A DNA stretch of 64,000 nt from Psychrobacter sp. NZS113 (GCF_015864825.1 NZ_JADYWL010000007.1:100331-164330), one strand, 5' to 3'; counted from the stretch's first letter, positions 48,357 through 56,476 are shown. Numbers and translations are program-made. The notes: generated from the letters alone by a model not told the origin.

Positions 48357-50201
48357 ATGTGTGGAATTGTAGGGGCAGTTGCTGAGCGTAATATCGCCAA
48401 TATCTTACTTGAAGGTCTTAAACGTTTAGAGTACCGCGGCTATGATTCTGCTGGCTTAACTGTCATTCGTGATGGTGAATTACACCGTGAGCGTCAAGTG
48501 GGTAAAGTACAGGCGTTGGTCGATGCAGTCGCAGTCAATTCAGAGTTTTTTGATGGCCATATCGGTATCGCCCATACACGTTGGGCGACGCATGGCGAAC
48601 CTGCACAGCGCAATGCTCATCCACATATTTCAGGTAAAATCGCTGTGGTACATAACGGTATCGTCGAGAACTACGCCGAGCTCAAAGAAGCGCTGATAGC
48701 AAAAGGCTATGAATTTACCTCACAGACAGATACTGAAGTCGTCGCGCACCTGATTAATGACATTTACAAAGCAACGTCTGACTTACTAGAAGCAGTTCGC
48801 ACTGTTATTCCACTATTGCATGGTGCCTTTGCTCTTGGCATCGTACATACCGATTCTCCAGATGAGCTTATTACTGTGCGTTTAGGCTCGCCATTGGTGA
48901 TTGGTGTAGGTATCGGTGAGAATTTTATCGCTTCAGACCAATTAGCACTATTACCAGTCACTAATCGCTTTATGTACTTAGAAGAAGGTGATATCGCTAA
49001 ATTGACTCGTAAAAGTATTCAAGTCTATGCGGATGGAGTGGAAGTTACGCGTCAAATACATGAAATTGATGCCACACAACACAATGCAGATAAAGGTGAA
49101 TTCAAACATTATATGCTCAAAGAAATCTATGAGCAGCCAGATGCCGTCGCACGTACCCTTGAAATGGGTATAGATAAAAGTGAAACCTCTAAACTGCGTG
49201 ATGAATTCTTACAACGTCATGAAACGCAGCTATCAGGTATTCGCCAAGTTCAAATTCTTGCTTGTGGTACCAGCTATCACTCAGGTCTGGTCGCAAAATA
49301 TTGGTTTGAGAGCCTCACCCGTATTCCCTGTTCGGTTGAAGTAGCCAGTGAGTTTCGGTATCGTAATCCCGTAGTCGTTGATAACTCACTAGTCATTTGC
49401 ATCTCTCAGTCTGGTGAAACGGCTGACACTTTGTCTGCGCTACGTGATATCCAAAAGCATACCCCAGCAGGTTTGGTCAGCTTAGCGTTATGTAATGTTC
49501 CTACTTCATCATTGGTGCGTGAAACAGATATTTTCTTACCAACACTAGCAGGTCCTGAGATTGGCGTCGCATCGACTAAGGCGTTTACTGCTCAGCTTGC
49601 AGCTCTCATGTTATTAATCATGAAAGTGGGTGTCGTTCAACAGCGCATGACTGATGATTATTTAAGCAAATTGATTGGTGAGCTACAACTATTGCCAGGT
49701 CAATTGCATGCCAGCTTAAACCTTGACGCACCTATCAAAATCATGAGCGAAAGCTTTGAAGATAAAAGAAGCTGCTTATTCTTAGGCCGTGGCTTACAGT
49801 TCCCTATTGCATTAGAAGGCGCATTAAAGCTTAAAGAAATTTCGTATATTCATGCAGAAGGCTATGCCGCAGGGGAGCTAAAACATGGCCCATTGGCATT
49901 GGTTGATAAAGACATGCCAATCGTCGTATTAGCGCCTAAAGACAGCATGTTTGATAAGCTTAAAGCCAACATGCAAGAGGTACACGCACGTCATGGTGAG
50001 TTGTTTGTATTTGCCAGCGAATCCAGCCAAATGGTTGCAGAAGATAGATTGCACGTGGTCTATGTACCAGATGTTTGTGAGACACTAGCGCCCATCATCT
50101 ATAGCGTACCTGTACAGCTATTGTCGTATCATGTGGCAGTGATGCGTGGTACTGACGTCGATCAGCCTAGGAACTTGGCCAAGAGCGTCACAGTCGAATA
50201 G
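48357..50201 (+). CDS. glmS: Glutamine--fructose-6-phosphate aminotransferase GlmS
   Basis: 614 residues. An N-terminal class II amidotransferase domain (MCGIVGAVAER, Cys2 nucleophile; GIAHTRWATHG) is followed by two SIS domains (CGTSYHSG, CISQSGETADTL, PEIGVASTKAFTAQ) and the C-terminal LAKSVTVE. It makes glucosamine-6-phosphate, the entry to amino sugars. The 3' end is the classical recognition site of Tn7 TnsD, and a Tn7-type end begins 24 bp after the stop codon. Confidence 0.98.
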   Translation: MCGIVGAVAERNIANILLEGLKRLEYRGYDSAGLTVIRDGELHRERQVGKVQALVDAVAVNSEFFDGHIGIAHTRWATHGEPAQRNAHPHISGKIAVVHNGIVENYAELKEALIAKGYEFTSQTDTEVVAHLINDIYKATSDLLEAVRTVIPLLHGAFALGIVHTDSPDELITVRLGSPLVIGVGIGENFIASDQLALLPVTNRFMYLEEGDIAKLTRKSIQVYADGVEVTRQIHEIDATQHNADKGEFKHYMLKEIYEQPDAVARTLEMGIDKSETSKLRDEFLQRHETQLSGIRQVQILACGTSYHSGLVAKYWFESLTRIPCSVEVASEFRYRNPVVVDNSLVICISQSGETADTLSALRDIQKHTPAGLVSLALCNVPTSSLVRETDIFLPTLAGPEIGVASTKAFTAQLAALMLLIMKVGVVQQRMTDDYLSKLIGELQLLPGQLHASLNLDAPIKIMSESFEDKRSCLFLGRGLQFPIALEGALKLKEISYIHAEGYAAGELKHGPLALVDKDMPIVVLAPKDSMFDKLKANMQEVHARHGELFVFASESSQMVAEDRLHVVYVPDVCETLAPIIYSVPVQLLSYHVAVMRGTDVDQPRNLAKSVTVE

Positions 50202-50220
50202 TATGAGCAGTCACTTTTCA

Positions 50221-50225
50221 TTTGC
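50221..50225. repeat. Target-site duplication TTTGC, left copy
   Basis: TTTGC here and at 56387-56391 flank the two Tn7-type ends exactly; five bases is the Tn7 duplication length. Confidence 0.85.
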
Positions 50226-50255
50226 TGTCTGCGAGTAACAAAGTATCATACTATT
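50226..50255. repeat. glmS-proximal transposon end (one TnsB-type site)
   Basis: TGT terminus followed by AACAAAGTATCATACT. Only one site is seen; the overlapping sites usual at the Tn7 right end are missing, and a hairpin starts 14 bp further on. The inner part of this end has probably been lost. Confidence 0.8.
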
Positions 50256-50269
50256 GATTATGAAGTTTA

Positions 50270-50308
50270 CCCCTGCTATTGTTAAATCAACATTAGCAGG
50301 GGTTTTTT
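50270..50308 (+). terminator. Terminator inside the element, serving glmS
   Basis: CCCCTGCTA and TAGCAGGGG form the stem, followed by TTTTTT. The whole 45-bp unit, including the loop, is homologous and equal in length to the hairpin at 56437-56476 beyond the far end. Confidence 0.9.
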
Positions 50309-50310
50309 AT

Positions 50311-50406
50311 GCTCTCAAAAAATATGAAAAGTGGCTTACAGAAGGTAGAGGTCAGAGTGAGCTTGCTAACTATAAACCCTAGATAAAAATTTCCGATACA
50401 TCCTCA
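50311..50406 (+). pseudogene. Remnant of tnsA (Tn7 transposase endonuclease subunit)
   Basis: Reads ALKKYEKWLTEGRGQSELAN then YKP, an in-frame TAG where TnsA has Trp, then IKISDTSS. The EGRGQ..YxPW..xxxxSS pattern is the TnsA N-terminus. Only about 30 residues survive. Position next to the glmS-proximal end and orientation away from glmS are as in Tn7. Short, but independently supported by the transposon ends. Confidence 0.72.
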
Positions 50407-50534
50407 TTGACTCTAGCCACCCTCAGTCTGCGATAGCCAAAATATTTTTTGATTATGTATTTGGAGTAGATGATGGTAGTTTTTATTACACTCTTGATGA
50501 GCTATTTGGTCCATATAGGTCTCAGAGAGCTTGA
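50376..50534 (+). pseudogene. Unidentified reading-frame remnant
   Basis: A 52-codon open stretch without a start, containing FRYILIDSSHPQSAIAKIFF and VDDGSFYYTLDELFG, ends at a TGA. The composition is protein-like, but I cannot place it. It overlaps the end of the tnsA relic in another frame, so it may be the scrambled C-terminus of a lost transposon or cargo gene. It could equally be chance. Confidence 0.3.
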
Positions 50535-50707
50535 GAGCAAGTAAGTTATACAACTCTAGGAAATACTAGAAGTACTAATTATTCAGTCAAAATAACTCTT
50601 GATATCAAACAATCATGATTTACCGATGTCTAAATCTTTTATGATACTTGTCCTAGCCATGACACTTTTATTTTGAATTGACTATAGAGCAAGGATAGGT
50701 TTCTTAC

Positions 50708-50853
50708 TATAGTCAGTTGAAAACAAAATGGTTACGACTCCATCAAACGCACTACTGGTATAAATCTTACTTGCTTGCTCTGTTTACGCTGACAGAGGCT
50801 GCGCAAAATTCATCCTAGTAGTGCTATAACACTTTTGAAATATATCGACTATG
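50708..50853. repeat. MITE-like repeat with TATAGTC ends
   Basis: The left end TATAGTCAGTTGAAAACAAA and the right end, inverted as CATAGTCGATATATTTCAAA, enclose about 145 bp of non-coding sequence. A partial end of a further copy (TTGAATTGACTATA, 50673-50686) lies immediately left. Related to 13899-14004. The surrounding 50535-51046 has no gene. Confidence 0.5.
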
Positions 50854-51046
50854 TTGTCATAGTTTATTTTATTAAAAAATATAGACATTACTCTTTTATA
50901 GCGAATGATAAAAGCAATTAAAAGAAATTTTCTCTAAATTTAGTCATCAAAGTTATTTTGATATGTTAGATTTGATATTCTTCTCGTTTTATAATGTATA
51001 CATCTAATGTCAATATACCTTTTAGAGCTTAATTTAATACATCTAT

Positions 51047-52450
51047 TTAAATGCTACTGACCATGCCGTTAGGCGATAAAATTGTTGCCAACTCTTCTTC
51101 ACTTAGCAGCCCCTCTTGCTTGACTAGTTCAGCAACCCCTAAGCCACTGAGCAAAGCTTGTCCCGCAATGCGGCTCGCATTGTCGTAACCAATGTGGGGC
51201 ACGAGTGCAGTGACAATGCCGATACTGTTTTCTACGTGCTGGGCGCAACGTTCTTTATTAGCAGTAATACCCTGAATACATAGTTCGTCTAGCATGCAAA
51301 TTGACTTCTCTAACATCCGCGCGTTATTCAATAGGTTATAAATAATCAGCGGCTCCATAGCGTTTAGCTGTAATTGCCCTGCCTCAGCCGCCATAGTAAT
51401 CGTCATATCGGTACCCATTATTTGAAAGGCAGTTTGATTCATCGCTTCAGGAATTACGGGATTTACCTTACCTGGCATAATGGACGAGCCTGGTTGCATG
51501 GCAGGTAGATTAATTTCACCGAAACCGGTGCGTGGCCCACTCGATAATAGGCGTAAATCATTGCTTAGCTTAGATAACTTAATAGCTAAGCGCTTCAGTG
51601 TACCCGAGAAGGTAAGAAAAGCTCCCATATCAGCACTAGCTGCTACAAGGTCTTCTGCAAGCCTTACACGTAAACCACTGATAGCGGCTAATTCACTGAT
51701 AGCCAAATGAGCGTAGCCTTTTGGCGCATTGATACCAGTACCAATAGCAGTACCACCTAAGTTTACTTCACATAGTTGCCGGCAGCTGTGGTCAATGCGG
51801 GCTGTTTCACCTCCTAAGTCACTGGCAAAGGCGTTGAATTCTTGACCCAAGGTCATAGGTACCGCATCTTGCATTTGGGTGCGACCCATTTTGAGAACTT
51901 CGTTAAACTCTTGTCCTTTAGTAGCTAAGCTCAGTTGTAGCTTGGCTACAGCTTTTTTGAGAGGCTGTGCAGACAGTATGATCGCTAAGCGTGCAGCGGT
52001 AGGATAGACGTCATTGGTTGACTGAGAGCGGTTAACATCATTATTCGGGTGTAAATATTCATATTGACCGTACTCAAATCCCATCTTAGTTAAGCCAATA
52101 TTGGCAATTACTTCGTTGGCATTCATGTTAGTCGAAGTACCCGCACCCCCTTGAATTAAATCGACAATAAACTGTTCATGATACTCACCACCAATAATCT
52201 CTGCACAAGCCTCAGTAATTGCTTTAGTCTTGTCATCACTGAGTAAACCATGTTGGTGATTAGCTTTAGCAGCAGCAAACTTAACCATAGCTAATGCTGT
52301 AACTAGTTCAGAAAAATGGCTGATTGGCACTCCCGTGACATTGAAGTTTTGTTGTGCCCGTTGCGTTTGAATACCATATAAAGCAGTAGCAGGAACGGTT
52401 TGTTCGCCAAGTAAGTCTTTTTCAATTCTGTGAAATTTAGTGGACTTCAT
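51047..52450 (-). CDS. aspA: Aspartate ammonia-lyase
   Basis: 467 residues of the aspartase/fumarase superfamily. GSSIMPGKVNPVIPEAMNQT is the active-site SS loop, GGAGTSTNMNANEVIAN and HPNNDVNRSQSTNDVYPTA are the other two conserved regions, and LGGTAIGTG is present. N-terminal RIEKDLLGEQTVPATALYG favours aspartase over fumarase C. It deaminates L-aspartate to fumarate and ammonium. The ATG at 52450 is preferred over the upstream in-frame start at 52522. It lies in the same orientation as the symporter and racemase genes, inside the Tn7-type element. Confidence 0.92.
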   Translation of the reverse strand: MKSTKFHRIEKDLLGEQTVPATALYGIQTQRAQQNFNVTGVPISHFSELVTALAMVKFAAAKANHQHGLLSDDKTKAITEACAEIIGGEYHEQFIVDLIQGGAGTSTNMNANEVIANIGLTKMGFEYGQYEYLHPNNDVNRSQSTNDVYPTAARLAIILSAQPLKKAVAKLQLSLATKGQEFNEVLKMGRTQMQDAVPMTLGQEFNAFASDLGGETARIDHSCRQLCEVNLGGTAIGTGINAPKGYAHLAISELAAISGLRVRLAEDLVAASADMGAFLTFSGTLKRLAIKLSKLSNDLRLLSSGPRTGFGEINLPAMQPGSSIMPGKVNPVIPEAMNQTAFQIMGTDMTITMAAEAGQLQLNAMEPLIIYNLLNNARMLEKSICMLDELCIQGITANKERCAQHVENSIGIVTALVPHIGYDNASRIAGQALLSGLGVAELVKQEGLLSEEELATILSPNGMVSSI

Positions 52451-52641
52451 AATTTTAAGCCTTCTTAGCCATATTATGTTTCTATTCGGTAAAGTGAATT
52501 TTATAACTACAATTGTCATCATGAATATAGTTATTAAAATTGAAATAACTAAAATCTATTGAGCACATAACCTAGTCTTTGTGCTCAACTTGACAACTAT
52601 CTATTAAAATTAATACATTTACATTCCAATTTATAATTATT

Positions 52642-53925
52642 TTATAAACTTTTATTGATAATTGATCCTTGTCCAGAATAGTTGTAAATTGACTCGTCTA
52701 ACTCTTTCTCACTCTTACCGACTAGAACAGAAACCATCAAATCACCGCAAACATTCACACTAGTTCGTGCCATATCGAGTATACGGTCAATACCGGCGAC
52801 TATGGCCAGACCTTCTAGTGGCAGACCTACAGTAGTGAGAACTAGAGATAGCATGATAAGACCAGCACCAGGAACCCCAGCTGTTCCAATGGACGCCAAA
52901 GTCGATGTCATGATAATTAAAACATAATCAGAAAAGGCAAGGTCAATACCGAATGCTTGAGCGATAAAAAGTGCACAGACACCCTGATAAAGCGCTGTAC
53001 CGTCCATGTTTATAGTAGCTCCCACCGGAAGAACAAAGCTAGATACGCCTTCCGATACACCCAACTCTTCACGCGCCGCCTTGATAGTAGCTGGTAAAGT
53101 ACCTGAACTGCTAGTTGTAGTAAAAGCAATTACAGCTGGGTTAATTATTCCTTTCAAATAACGCATAGGATTAAGGCGTCCCAAGATACTCAATAAACTA
53201 GTACAAAACACGAGCACATGAATTAAGCAACCAATGTAAACTAAGGCAATCACTTTGATTAATGGCACTAGGACATCTAAACCATACTTACCAGCCACCC
53301 AAGCCATTAAACCAAAAACACCATAAGGTGCCAGTTTCATAACCAGCTCGGTTAGTTTATACATAGCTTCAGCCAAACTTTCAAACAGTTGTATAGCAGG
53401 TTTGGCTTTTTCACCGCAAAGCACTAATGCCACACCTAAGCTCAGAGCAAATACTATTATTTGTAAAATGTCGCCCGCCGCTAGTGCACCCACTGGGTTC
53501 TGCGGTACTAGGTTAAGCAAAGTTTCAATAAAGGTCGGCGCTTCTTCACTCGCAGCAGCAACGTCAGTTACAACCATATTAAGCCCTTTCCCTGGTTCAA
53601 ATAGGAAGCCTAATCCAAGACCAATAGTGATCGCTACAGCAGTCGTTCCTAAGTAAAGAGTGACTGTTTTTATAGCGATACGACCCATTTTGCGAATGTC
53701 CTTCATTGAAGTCACGCCTACGATCAGCGAGAAAAACACTAGAGGCACAATTAGCATCTTAATGGCGTTGATAAAGAGTGTTCCGATTGGTTTTAATATT
53801 TCAGCATCGGGACCTAAGATCACACCGGCAACTATTCCTAATACCATGCCTATCAGGATTTTTTTCCAAAGTGAGAGTCGACCCCAGAAATTGGAACGGT
53901 CTTGTTTTATGTTTGTATCATTCAT
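52642..53925 (-). CDS. Dicarboxylate/amino acid:cation symporter (DAACS family)
   Basis: 427 residues with eight transmembrane segments and two re-entrant loops. FTTTSSSGTLPATIKAA is the serine-rich HP1 loop, GATINMDGTALYQGVCALF is the NMDGT motif of TM7, and GTAGVPGAGLIML is HP2. Such GltP/DctA/EAAT-type carriers take up aspartate, glutamate or C4-dicarboxylates with Na+ or H+. Neighbouring aspartase and racemase make aspartate the likely substrate. GGAAACA precedes the ATG at 53925. Confidence 0.92.
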   Translation of the reverse strand: MNDTNIKQDRSNFWGRLSLWKKILIGMVLGIVAGVILGPDAEILKPIGTLFINAIKMLIVPLVFFSLIVGVTSMKDIRKMGRIAIKTVTLYLGTTAVAITIGLGLGFLFEPGKGLNMVVTDVAAASEEAPTFIETLLNLVPQNPVGALAAGDILQIIVFALSLGVALVLCGEKAKPAIQLFESLAEAMYKLTELVMKLAPYGVFGLMAWVAGKYGLDVLVPLIKVIALVYIGCLIHVLVFCTSLLSILGRLNPMRYLKGIINPAVIAFTTTSSSGTLPATIKAAREELGVSEGVSSFVLPVGATINMDGTALYQGVCALFIAQAFGIDLAFSDYVLIIMTSTLASIGTAGVPGAGLIMLSLVLTTVGLPLEGLAIVAGIDRILDMARTSVNVCGDLMVSVLVGKSEKELDESIYNYSGQGSIINKSL

Positions 53926-54000
53926 TATTGTTTCCTTCCATTTCATTAACTCTGTCCATAATATTTCCATTATTCAAATTGATATAATTACCACGTTTTT

Positions 54001-54696
54001 TTAAACATATTCCTTAGCCCAGTTAACACATTGCTGAGCAAGTATATCTAATGAGTCTAAACATTGATTTGGCATGTCTTTTTCAAGTTGAGCTAATGCA
54101 ATTGGAATTTCTGTACATCCTAATATCACTGCGTCAGCTTTCTGAAGTATCATGGCATTGAAAATAGGCTCTATTAACTTCGTACCATTTTCAATATTCC
54201 CAGATTTGACTTCATTAATTCCATTCATAACAGACGTTTGTTGTTCTTCATCAGGAATAAGAACATGAATGCCTTTGGCTTCCAAAGCTTCCTGATAGAG
54301 CTGAGCTTTAATTGTTGCATTAGTTGCTAATACCGCAATATTTTTATAACCAATATCACAAATTTTGTTCACTACGCTATCAATGATACTTATCGTATGA
54401 ATGTTGCTGTCTTGCGTTAATCTTCTATACCAAAAATGAGCGGTATTACATGGAATAACGATACAGCTGGCTCCGGCCACAGTAAGCTCTTGAAAGCCAA
54501 TTCTTAATTGTTCAAAAGGATCATTCTCTCCAGTCATGATGAAAGTCGTTCTATCTGGTACTTGAGGTATATTCCTTATAAGCATGGGTATATGCTCCTG
54601 GTCTGTTTTAGCAGGAGTAAGAGTAATCACTTTCTTCATAAATTCAGCTGTAGCTAAAGGTCCCATACCACCTAGTACGCCCAATATTTTATTCAT
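54001..54696 (-). CDS. Aspartate/glutamate racemase family protein
   Basis: 231 residues with the two-cysteine cofactor-independent racemase fold. Cys83 in IPCNTAHFWYR and Cys194 in LGCTEIPIAL act as the acid/base pair. LGVLGGMGPLATAEFM at the N-terminus is typical of aspartate racemase. Together with the symporter and aspartase it probably converts D-aspartate to L-aspartate for deamination, though that substrate is inferred. Divergent from the LysR gene, 115 bp apart. Confidence 0.88.
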   Translation of the reverse strand: MNKILGVLGGMGPLATAEFMKKVITLTPAKTDQEHIPMLIRNIPQVPDRTTFIMTGENDPFEQLRIGFQELTVAGASCIVIPCNTAHFWYRRLTQDSNIHTISIIDSVVNKICDIGYKNIAVLATNATIKAQLYQEALEAKGIHVLIPDEEQQTSVMNGINEVKSGNIENGTKLIEPIFNAMILQKADAVILGCTEIPIALAQLEKDMPNQCLDSLDILAQQCVNWAKEYV

Positions 54697-54777
54697 TTTG
54701 AGAAACCAGAATATAAACGATAGGGACTAATCTATATGATTACTTGTCTTTTGATAAATGCTATTATCCTTAACCAT

Positions 54778-54792
54778 ATGCATAAATTGCAT
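54778..54792. promoter_or_regulatory. Candidate LysR operator
   Basis: ATGCATAAATTGCAT has perfect 5-bp arms around 5 bases and the T-N11-A layout of LysR boxes. It sits between the divergent racemase and lysR genes, 20 bp before the regulator's start. Confidence 0.5.
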
Positions 54793-54811
54793 AATGTCAG
54801 AGGAAGTAGTT

Positions 54812-55699
54812 ATGAATATTGAAAGTAAATGGCTAGAAGATTTTCTTATTCTTGCGGAAGTCAGAAGCTTTTCAAAAGCAGCACAAATCCGAAATATGAC
54901 GCAACCGGCATTTAGTCGTCGAATTCAATCACTCGAAGAAACAGTAGGCTCGCAACTCATTGATAGAAGCAATGTGCCAATCAGCCTCACTCCTGTTGGT
55001 AGTGTATTCAGAACATCAGCTAGAAATTTAATGGGACAAATAACAGAGACGATAAATCATTTGAAGGGGCTATCAAATCTTGATGGAAGAGTAATCAAGG
55101 TTGCTGCGGCGCATTCACTAGCTAATAGTTTTGCCTCTAAATTGCATGACATTGCATCAGATATCATAGGATCTTCAATTTTGAATATTGAGGCTATCGA
55201 TGTAGATCGTGCGATCGAAGCTTTGCAAGATGGTGAGTGTGACATATTGCTTTCATTTCATAATGAATTATTGAACCTACCACCTTACTTATCATTACTT
55301 ATTGGTGAAGCAAAATTATTACCGGTATCCGCCTGCGACAATAAAGGTTTACCACTATATAAGTTTTCAGAAGAAAAGCCCTGTCCTTATTTATCGTATA
55401 GTCACAATTCTTATATGGGTAGACAAATTGAAAAAGTTAGGTCGAAAGTAAATCTTAATATTGTATTCTCTTCATCAATGACAGATTTGTTGAAACAACA
55501 GGTAATAAACGGAAAAGGTATTGCTTGGCTACCTGACTATGCTATAGAAAAGGAACTTGAAACAAAGCAACTAACAATTATTGGTAATTATGAGTTGGTC
55601 TTACCTATTTCTTTTTATGCATATCGCTATCAGGCCCGTTTACATGAGTCAGGAGAACGCTTTTGGAATGAATTGGCAAAATTACAAGTAGGTGAATAA
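54812..55699 (+). CDS. LysR-family transcriptional regulator
   Basis: 295 residues. The N-terminal winged helix-turn-helix (WLEDFLILAEVRSFSKAAQI, then MTQPAFSRRIQSLE) is followed by a periplasmic-binding-protein-like effector domain. The ATG at 54812 has AGAGGAAG upstream. Divergence from the racemase-symporter-aspartase row suggests it controls that row in response to aspartate or a related compound; this is inference from layout. Confidence 0.9.
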   Translation: MNIESKWLEDFLILAEVRSFSKAAQIRNMTQPAFSRRIQSLEETVGSQLIDRSNVPISLTPVGSVFRTSARNLMGQITETINHLKGLSNLDGRVIKVAAAHSLANSFASKLHDIASDIIGSSILNIEAIDVDRAIEALQDGECDILLSFHNELLNLPPYLSLLIGEAKLLPVSACDNKGLPLYKFSEEKPCPYLSYSHNSYMGRQIEKVRSKVNLNIVFSSSMTDLLKQQVINGKGIAWLPDYAIEKELETKQLTIIGNYELVLPISFYAYRYQARLHESGERFWNELAKLQVGE

Positions 55700-55835
55700 T
55701 GTCTGTAGAATTGAATCACCTATGTTATTAGTTCAGCAAGACTATCGATTGGATAGGAGATATCTTTCTTATGAATACTTCTACAACCAATGACCAACCT
55801 ACAATTATCTATTTTAGGTTCACTGTATAATGTAG

Positions 55836-56141
55836 AAAGCGGAAGCAGTTACAACTTCTGACTTCGATTTAGCTATTATGAGTGGTGATGATATTGTTAT
55901 TTCAAAAGATGAAGAGTTCCCCACTACACGCGATAACACTATATTTAAATTAGGGTTATTCATGGGGTTTCTTGGAAGACAATGTACTTTGATAGCTATT
56001 CTCACAGGTTAAGAGTCAAAACTTGCAAATGATCTACAAAGCCTGACCTCACTGAACTACACAGGTAAAGGAAAGCATCTCGAGACAGGTAACTTGGTAA
56101 CTAAACTCGTAAGAATCATGAAAGAACAAAGGGTTAAGTGA
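55836..56141 (+). pseudogene. Remnant of a TIR-like (Cap12-type, PF10137) nucleotide-binding protein
   Basis: The frame reads SDFDLAIMSGDDIVISKDEE, then TTRDNTIFKLGLFMGFLGRQ, a TAA stop, then SKLANDLQSLTSLNYTG and a closing KLVRIMKEQ. This matches the pattern DFAxxxxSPDD..RDNVIFELGLFMGRLGR..PSDLxGxTxxxY of TIR-like proteins known from CBASS (Cap12) and related antiphage loci. The N-terminus is absent and an internal stop breaks the frame. No cyclase gene is next to it. The rest of 55700-56235 shows nothing else. Confidence 0.7.
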
Positions 56142-56237
56142 TAGTCGTTCAAATTACCCATTTAGTGGACAGTTAATAATTGGCTCTTTTAGCATCAAAC
56201 TGAAAATATTGGTTTTAAATTAACTTTTCGAAATAGT

Positions 56238-56386
56238 GAGTATGATACTTTATTACTCGTAAAAGCACTAAGCTATTGTATTATCACTTTTCAGTATGAT
56301 ACTTTATTATTTTTAGTGTTGATTGACGATTAGCAAAATCAATGCTTTATGTTTATCTCAGTATGATACTTTATTACTCTCTGACA
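56238..56386. repeat. Distal Tn7-type end with three spaced TnsB-type repeats
   Basis: GAGTATGATACTTTATTACT (56238), TCAGTATGATACTTTATTAT (56291) and TCAGTATGATACTTTATTAC (56358) are direct repeats 53 and 67 bp apart. The last is followed by CTCTGACA at the element border. The three-site spaced layout is that of the Tn7 left end. Confidence 0.85.
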
Positions 56387-56391
56387 TTTGC
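56387..56391. repeat. Target-site duplication TTTGC, right copy
   Basis: Matches 50221-50225 exactly, directly next to the ACA terminus. Confidence 0.85.
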
Positions 56392-56436
56392 TTAAGAGTG
56401 GTTAATAAATAGCCCTGCCTTAGCCTTCTTAACTGC

Positions 56437-56476
56437 CTCCTGCTAGTGTTGACTTAATACTAGCAGGAGTTTTTTA
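56437..56476. terminator. Terminator beyond the transposon (probable ancestral glmS terminator)
   Basis: CTCCTGCTAGT pairs with ACTAGCAGGAG, followed by TTTTTTAT. If the element were removed, this hairpin would lie about 70 bp after the glmS stop. It also closes the convergent tauE gene. Confidence 0.88.

Larger units (their letters stand above)
50226..56386. mobile_element. Decayed Tn7-family transposon at attTn7 (6161 bp)
   Basis: The left terminus TGTCTGCGAGTAACAAAGTA and the right terminus (inverted) TGTCAGAGAGTAATAAAGTA continue as TCATACT on both sides. They align without gaps to the canonical Tn7 end TGTGGGCGGACAATAAAGTC followed by TTAAACTGAA, as I recall it. TTTGC flanks both ends. 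Insertion is 24 bp past the glmS stop. The glmS-proximal end is followed by a tnsA relic; the distal end has three spaced end repeats. The interior holds a MITE-like repeat, aspA, a symporter, a racemase, a LysR gene and a TIR-like pseudogene. No tnsB, tnsC or tnsD is recognised, so it cannot move alone. Confidence 0.85.

Noticed and set aside
55820..56005. Minus-strand frame across the TIR-like remnant
   Set aside because: The opposite strand carries the recognisable TIR-like sequence; this frame is its shadow.
56238..56386. The three direct repeats as a CRISPR array or replication iterons
   Set aside because: Only three units with unequal spacing, no cas or rep genes, and they match Tn7 end sites with a TGT/ACA border and target duplication.
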